From Kribbella pratensis (GTDB lineage: Bacteria; Actinomycetota; Actinomycetes; Propionibacteriales; Kribbellaceae), in NCBI RefSeq assembly GCF_004366075.1, contig NZ_SODU01000001.1, positions 1,695,134-1,759,133 of the forward strand: DNA of 64,000 nt, written 5' to 3'. Below, in pieces: positions 59,588-64,000 of the stretch. The translations under genes and the position numbers were made by a program. The notes under the pieces are model-generated. The model was given only the letters and a program-made list of their open reading frames with translations. It was not told where the DNA came from and did not search any database. Numbering within the stretch: the first letter of the stretch is position 1; each line of letters starts with the position of its first letter.

Positions 59588-61053
59588 CGGTTGGAGGATG
59601 CGGTGATGAACGTGCCGAGGTCCGTGGACTGTTGGATGCGGGATTGTTCGTGGATGTACATCATGTGGCCGGCTGGGTAGTACTTCGTTTCGATGTTGGC
59701 GGTCAGTTCGGCCGGGATCTGGAGGCGGGCGAGCGTGTGCTCGGTGGCGAAGTACGGCGTCGCGCCGTCGTAGTGCCCGGAGGCGACGTGCACCTTCAGG
59801 TGCGGGTTGACGCGCATCGCCTCGGCGAGTTTCTCCGCGACCGAGATCTGCTGGCCCTCGAACTCCTTGAACGACCAGTTCTTCGCGGCATCCATGTTGA
59901 TGACCTCGTACGGCAGATCGTTCTCATAGCCGAGCTCGACGCGGATGTAGTGGTTGAGCGCCGCGGAGTACGGCCCGGTGATCGCGTTCATCGACGGGTC
60001 GCGGTCCGGAGCCTCCAAGCCGTAGTCGGGGTTCCATCCGGTGAAGCGACCGTCGAGACGTCCGACCGTTTGGCGGCGGGAGCGCAACAGCTCACCGAAG
60101 AACCGCGTGTGCTCGATCCGCAGGTTGACCCGGTCGATGTAGTCCTCGCTCAACCCGGTCAGCGAGGCCAGCCTGGCGACCACCTCGGCGCGGTAGTCCG
60201 CGGGGATTCGGTTGCCCTGGGCAAGTGCATTCGGGTACCGGCCGGCCGCGAACCGTTCCGCGTCCGCAAGCACCTCCTCCAGCGACTGATCCGGAACGAG
60301 ACCGTGATAGTGCGCAATCGCGGCGTACGACGGAAGGAACAACGTGTACGCCAGGTCATTGCCCGGCGTGAAGTCGAGCGTCCCGAACTCCAGCACCATC
60401 GAGATCAGCATGACGCCGTTGAGGTACATCCCGTACCGCTGCTGCAGATGCGCGGCCAGCCCGGCGGCGCGCGTCGTACCGTAGGACTCGCCGGCCAGGA
60501 ATTTCGGCGACATCCAGCGCCCGTTCCGCGACGTCCACAGCCGGATCACTTCACCGACCGACTCCAGGTCGCGCGTGAACCCGTGGTAGTCCCCGGGCTT
60601 CTCCCCCTCCGCGGCCCGCGAGAACCCGGTCGACACCGGGTCGATGAACACCACGTCGCTGTACTTCAGCAACGTCTCCGCGTTGTCGACGATCGAGTAC
60701 GGCGGGGGCGCGAGCTCACCCACGTCACCCGAAACCACGCGGCGCGGACCGAGCAGACCGAGGTGCAACCAGATGCTCGACGACCCCGGCCCGCCGTTGA
60801 ACGCGAACGTCACCGGACGGTCCTGGGCATCCGCGTCGTCCAGCGTGTACGCCGTGATGAACACCTCGGCCTTCGGCTTCAGCCCGTCGAACTTGCCGTC
60901 GGTGACCACCTCCTCGCGGAGCACGATCCGTCCGGTGGTCGCCGTGTACCGCAACTCCTGCCCGTCGACGGTCAGCCTGTGCTGCGTCGTCACCAGGTCG
61001 TCGACCGGCTTCGCTGGCTTCGTCTCGGTCTCGCTCTGGTCGTCGTTGGCCAT
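59584..61053 (-). CDS. S10-family serine carboxypeptidase
   Basis: This 489-residue protein has the S10 signatures: FNGGPGSSSIWLHLG (oxyanion), DPVSTGFSRA, GESYGTTRAAGLA with the nucleophile Ser, and a C-terminal catalytic Asp/His (HVASGHYDGATPY and YYPAGHMMYIHEQS). There is no signal peptide, unlike eukaryotic S10 enzymes, so it is probably cytoplasmic. It would remove C-terminal residues from peptides. ATG 61053 begins MANDDQSETE. It is coupled to the downstream acetyltransferase. Confidence 0.9.
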   Translation of the reverse strand: MANDDQSETETKPAKPVDDLVTTQHRLTVDGQELRYTATTGRIVLREEVVTDGKFDGLKPKAEVFITAYTLDDADAQDRPVTFAFNGGPGSSSIWLHLGLLGPRRVVSGDVGELAPPPYSIVDNAETLLKYSDVVFIDPVSTGFSRAAEGEKPGDYHGFTRDLESVGEVIRLWTSRNGRWMSPKFLAGESYGTTRAAGLAAHLQQRYGMYLNGVMLISMVLEFGTLDFTPGNDLAYTLFLPSYAAIAHYHGLVPDQSLEEVLADAERFAAGRYPNALAQGNRIPADYRAEVVARLASLTGLSEDYIDRVNLRIEHTRFFGELLRSRRQTVGRLDGRFTGWNPDYGLEAPDRDPSMNAITGPYSAALNHYIRVELGYENDLPYEVINMDAAKNWSFKEFEGQQISVAEKLAEAMRVNPHLKVHVASGHYDGATPYFATEHTLARLQIPAELTANIETKYYPAGHMMYIHEQSRIQQSTDLGTFITASSNR

Positions 61054-61097
61054 GTCGAGCACCTTAATCCACGGCTGCAACCACTAGCGTTGGGTTT

Positions 61098-61466
61098 ATG
61101 GCGACGATTCTGCACATCGCTTTCGTGGAGCAGTGGGAGGCCGCGCACGAGGCCGGGAGCTACCGGTGGTCGACGCGCGGCAAGAGCCTCGACGACGGAG
61201 CGACGTTCATCCACGCATCCCGTCCCCACCAGGTCGCGATGGTCGCGAACTTCGCGTACGACGACGTGGACGAGCCACTGTGCCTGCTGGTGATCGACAC
61301 CGCCCGGCTGGTGTCCGCGCTCTGCGACGAGGACCTGGACGGGACCGGGATGAGTTTCCCGCACATCTACGGGCCGCTGAACCTGGACGCGGTGGTCGAC
61401 GTCCGCCCGTACCGCCGGGGTCCGGACGGCCTGTGGCCCGAGGTGACCGCCGAGGCCGTATCCTGA
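61098..61466 (+). CDS. DUF952-domain protein
   Basis: This 122-residue protein has a DUF952 fold: ILHIAFVEQWEAAHEAGSYRW, FIHASRPHQVAMVANFAYD and MSFPHIYGPLNLDAVV. Some members are predicted glutathione-S-transferase-like or CoA-linked enzymes, but none is well known. TAGCGT lies 7 nt before the ATG, so it is probably leaderless. It lies directly upstream of rnpB. Confidence 0.88.
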   Translation: MATILHIAFVEQWEAAHEAGSYRWSTRGKSLDDGATFIHASRPHQVAMVANFAYDDVDEPLCLLVIDTARLVSALCDEDLDGTGMSFPHIYGPLNLDAVVDVRPYRRGPDGLWPEVTAEAVS

Positions 61467-61474
61467 TCGTACGG

Positions 61475-61873
61475 AACGGGTCGGTCGGGCGATCGCGTCG
61501 TCCTTTGCAGAGGACGCCGAGGAAAGTCCGGACTCCACAGGGCAGCGTGGTGGGTAACGCCCACCCGGGGTAACCCGCGGGACAGTGCCACAGAGAACAG
61601 ACCGCCAGCGGCTCCGACGAACCCCGTGGTTCGCCGGAGTGCGGGTGAGGGTGAAACGGTGGTGTAAGAGACCACCAGCTCCGCAGGTGACTGCGGAGGC
61701 TAGGTAAACCCCACGTGGAGCAAGGCCAAGAAGGGCGGTGGGAAACCACCACCCGCGCGAGCGTCCGAGGGCGGCCCGCCCGAGCTCGCGGGTAGGCCGC
61801 TAGAGGTGCCCGGCAACGGCCACCGTAGATGGATGATCGCCACCACAGAATCCGGCTTACAGACCGACCCGTT
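61475..61873 (+). ncRNA. rnpB: RNase P RNA, bacterial class A
   Basis: Conserved blocks of class A RNase P RNA are visible: GAGGAAAGTCCGGACTCC near the 5' end, ACAGAGAACAGACCGCC, GGTGAGGGTGAAACGGTGG, GGTAAACCCCACGTGGAGCAAGGCCAA, and CCACAGAATCCGGCTTACAG near the 3' end. The terminal helix P1 is formed by AACGGGTCGGTC (61475-61486) and GACCGACCCGTT (61862-61873), which set the ends at about 399 nt. It processes the 5' ends of pre-tRNAs with RnpA. The exact ends are uncertain by a few bases. Confidence 0.95.
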
Positions 61874-62018
61874 CCCTCCCGGCAATTCCTCCCCCGCGAC
61901 TTTTGAGTGGGGTTGAGGCCTGGCGACGGCCGGGGTTTGGTGCGACTGTGCTTCCCAGGGGTCACGAGCAGGTCACGGGAAACGCTTGTGTGGGGTACAC
62001 GGGATGGGGGATCGAACA

Positions 62019-64000
62019 ATGCTGTCTTGGATCAGGAAGCTGGGTGTGATCGGGACCGCGGGGGCGGTTGCGGTCGCGATGGTCGGGGTGGGTCCGGCCG
62101 CCGCCGACCCGCCACCACAGCACAAGAAGGATCTTGGGTACGCCGCCAAGGCGCTGTTGCAGAAGGCACGGTCGAAGGGTCAGACGTCGGTCACGCTGCT
62201 CGTTGCCGCCGACAAGGGGCAGAGCGGCAAGGTGGCGCAGCGGCTCGCCAAGCTCGGCGGCAAGGTCGAGAAGCGCACCGACTCGGTCGGGTACCTGCGC
62301 GTGAGGATCAACATCGACAAAGCTCAGGACGTCGCGAGCATCGCAGGCGTGACCGCCGCGGACGTCGACGACGTGATCCCGCTCGAGGATCCGCGACCAC
62401 ACGGCAGCACGGACCCGAGTCCACAGCCGGCGCCGAACGCGTCGACCCCTCGGGTCAACCCGTACATGCCGACGGGTGACACCGGTGCCGCGCAGTTCGT
62501 CAACGCCAATCCGGCGTGGGACGGCCGCGGCGTCACGGTCGGCATCCTCGACACCGGTGTCGACCTCGGGCACCCGTCCCTGAACACGACCTCGACCGGT
62601 GAGCGGAAGATCACCGACTGGGTCACGTACACCGACCCGACGTTCGCCGGCAGCACGAACGCCGACAACGACCCGACGTGGATCCACATGACCGCGCAAG
62701 CCGCCGGCTACCCCGCGCAGTTCCGTCAGGGCACGTTCAACGAGCGCGATCCACGCCTGGGCGGCGAGGTCGGCAACGACGTCAACCGCGACGGCAACCC
62801 GGCGGGATCGTCAGGGCTGTTCGGTGTCCTCTGGGACACGGCAGCCAACACCGTCTGGGTGGACACCAACCAGAACGGCACGTTCGCCGACGACCAGCCG
62901 ATGACCGACTACAAGGTCCACTACGACGTCAACCAGTTCGGTACGGACAACCCGGCCACGCCGATCAGCGAGTCGATGCCGTTCGTCGTCCAGACCGACC
63001 CGGCGAACCAGGCCGTGAACATCGGCATCGTCTCCGGCGCGCACGGTTCGCACGTCGCCGGCATCGTCGCCGGTAACAAGCTCTTCGGCGGGACCATGAG
63101 CGGCGCGGCGCCCGGCGCGAAGCTGGTGTCGGTCCGCGTGTGCCTGTTCATCGCCGGCTGCACGAACCACGCGCTGATCGAGGGCATGATCTACGCGGTG
63201 ACCGTCGCGCACGTCGACGTGGTCAACATGTCGATCGGCGGCCTGCCCGCACTCAACGACGGCAACAACGCCCGCGCGGTGATCTACAACCGGCTGATCA
63301 ACGAGAACGGCGTACAGCTGTTCCTGTCGGCCGGCAACAGCGGTCCGGGGATGAACACAGTCGGCGACCCGTCGGTGGCGTCCCAGGTCGTCAGCGCCGG
63401 TTCGTACATCACTCGCGCCACCTGGCTGTCGAACTACGGATCGACGACCGGCCCCGCCGAGAACCTGCACCCGTTCTCGTCGCGCGGTCCCGCAGAGGAC
63501 GGCGCACTCAAACCGGAGATCGTCGCACCGGGCGCCGCGGTCTCGTCCGTGCCGACCTGGCAAGCAGGTCAGCCGGTCACTGGCACGTACGCGCTGCCAC
63601 CGGGCTACGGCATGTTCAACGGCACGTCGATGGCCTCGCCACAGCTGGCCGGCGCGGGCGCGTTGCTGCTCAGCGCCGCGAAGGCCAACGGGCAGGCGGT
63701 CACACCCGCGCAGCTGCGCAAGTCGCTGTTCTCGTCGGCACGGTTCCTGACGAACTACAGCGCGTACGAGCAAGGCAACGGTCTCGCGAGCGTCGGCGAC
63801 GCGTGGAACCTGCTGAAGCAGAACCTGCGGACCGACACCGTCAGCGCCAAGGTTCCGGTCAGCACCGCGCTGTCCGGCTTCCTCGCGACGCCTGGCGTCG
63901 GCATCGGCATCAACGACCGCGAGGGCGTCGTCCTGGGTACGGAGTACACCCGCACGTACACGCTGCGTCGTACCTCCGGCCCGGCCGGCAGCGTGAAGTA
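62019..64000 (+). CDS. secreted S8 subtilisin-like protease (N-terminal part)
   Basis: The frame is open from ATG 62019 to the window edge, so at least 660 residues are present and the end is missing. A Sec signal peptide (1-29; GAVAVAMVGVGPAAA) precedes an inhibitor-like propeptide. The catalytic triad is D178 (VGILDTG), H345 (GAHGSHVAG) and S537 (NGTSMASP). About 165 residues separate D and H, as in tripeptidyl-peptidase II-like subtilases. The protein is probably a large extracellular endo- or tripeptidyl peptidase. Confidence 0.93.
   Translation, partial: MLSWIRKLGVIGTAGAVAVAMVGVGPAAADPPPQHKKDLGYAAKALLQKARSKGQTSVTLLVAADKGQSGKVAQRLAKLGGKVEKRTDSVGYLRVRINIDKAQDVASIAGVTAADVDDVIPLEDPRPHGSTDPSPQPAPNASTPRVNPYMPTGDTGAAQFVNANPAWDGRGVTVGILDTGVDLGHPSLNTTSTGERKITDWVTYTDPTFAGSTNADNDPTWIHMTAQAAGYPAQFRQGTFNERDPRLGGEVGNDVNRDGNPAGSSGLFGVLWDTAANTVWVDTNQNGTFADDQPMTDYKVHYDVNQFGTDNPATPISESMPFVVQTDPANQAVNIGIVSGAHGSHVAGIVAGNKLFGGTMSGAAPGAKLVSVRVCLFIAGCTNHALIEGMIYAVTVAHVDVVNMSIGGLPALNDGNNARAVIYNRLINENGVQLFLSAGNSGPGMNTVGDPSVASQVVSAGSYITRATWLSNYGSTTGPAENLHPFSSRGPAEDGALKPEIVAPGAAVSSVPTWQAGQPVTGTYALPPGYGMFNGTSMASPQLAGAGALLLSAAKANGQAVTPAQLRKSLFSSARFLTNYSAYEQGNGLASVGDAWNLLKQNLRTDTVSAKVPVSTALSGFLATPGVGIGINDREGVVLGTEYTRTYTLRRTSGPAGSVK

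Overview
The window is high-GC DNA from an actinobacterium. Supporting signs are the WhiB regulator, the glnE/glnA2 pair, the 13E12-type DUF222 protein with a LexA box, frequent GTG starts, ATGA-type gene overlaps and many apparently leaderless promoters. A soil genus of the Kribbella/Nocardioides group fits best, but that placement is inference. Genes are packed tightly and no gene-free stretch exceeds 300 bases. The only structural RNA found is RNase P RNA; no tRNA, rRNA, CRISPR array, insertion sequence or prophage was seen.

Layout. 1-1.6 kb: the N-terminal part of an SOS-linked DUF222/13E12 protein with 66-bp tandem repeats. 1.7-10.9 kb: a minus-strand operon of GH127 beta-L-arabinofuranosidase, peptide-type ABC transporter (binding protein, two permeases, two ATPases), prolyl-aminopeptidase-like hydrolase and GntR regulator. 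Nearly all its genes overlap by 4 bp. It starts at a leaderless promoter bracketed by a perfect 14-bp inverted repeat. I read it as a candidate system for importing and dismantling arabinosylated, hydroxyproline-rich plant wall peptides. 11-12.4 kb: two tandem paralogous membrane proteins. 12.4-16.3 kb: a Hen1-Pnkp RNA repair cassette. 16.5-18.8 kb: a small conserved protein, folE, a SufR-like regulator and a YbaK-type deacylase. 18.8-23.5 kb: a fructose-type frcBCA transporter with a divergent LacI regulator and a kinase. 23.5-25.6 kb: a Tat-exported phospholipase C.

25.7-27 kb: DAHP synthase behind an aromatic-residue leader peptide and an attenuator hairpin. 27-29.5 kb: an acetyltransferase, a second copy of the small conserved protein, a phosphatase, a WhiB3/WhiD-type regulator and a small membrane protein. 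29.6-33.4 kb: a sulfonate-type ABC transporter with a TauE exporter, behind a leader peptide ending in Cys-stop. 33.5-36.1 kb: a GH78 alpha-L-rhamnosidase. 36.1-43.8 kb: trmB, an ArsR-SRPBCC pair with a textbook operator-in-promoter, glnE, an ECF sigma factor with partner, and glnA2. 43.9-49.9 kb: membrane proteins, a Tat-exported amidase, a small kinase and nadE. 50.1-52.5 kb: panB carrying a 541-residue low-complexity N-terminal extension. 52.6-57.9 kb: a secreted S33 peptidase, aldo/keto reductase, Nudix hydrolase, an iron-box-controlled 55-residue Cys-rich protein, a metal-receptor-like protein and a histone-H1-like protein. 57.9-64 kb: map, two acetyltransferases, an S10 carboxypeptidase, a DUF952 protein, rnpB and the start of a secreted S8 protease running off the right edge.

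Regulation is unusually readable here. Two leader-peptide systems (aromatic amino acids and cysteine), one LexA box, one DtxR/IdeR-like iron box and two operators overlapping promoters can be seen directly. At least ten genes have a -10 hexamer 6-7 nt before the start codon.
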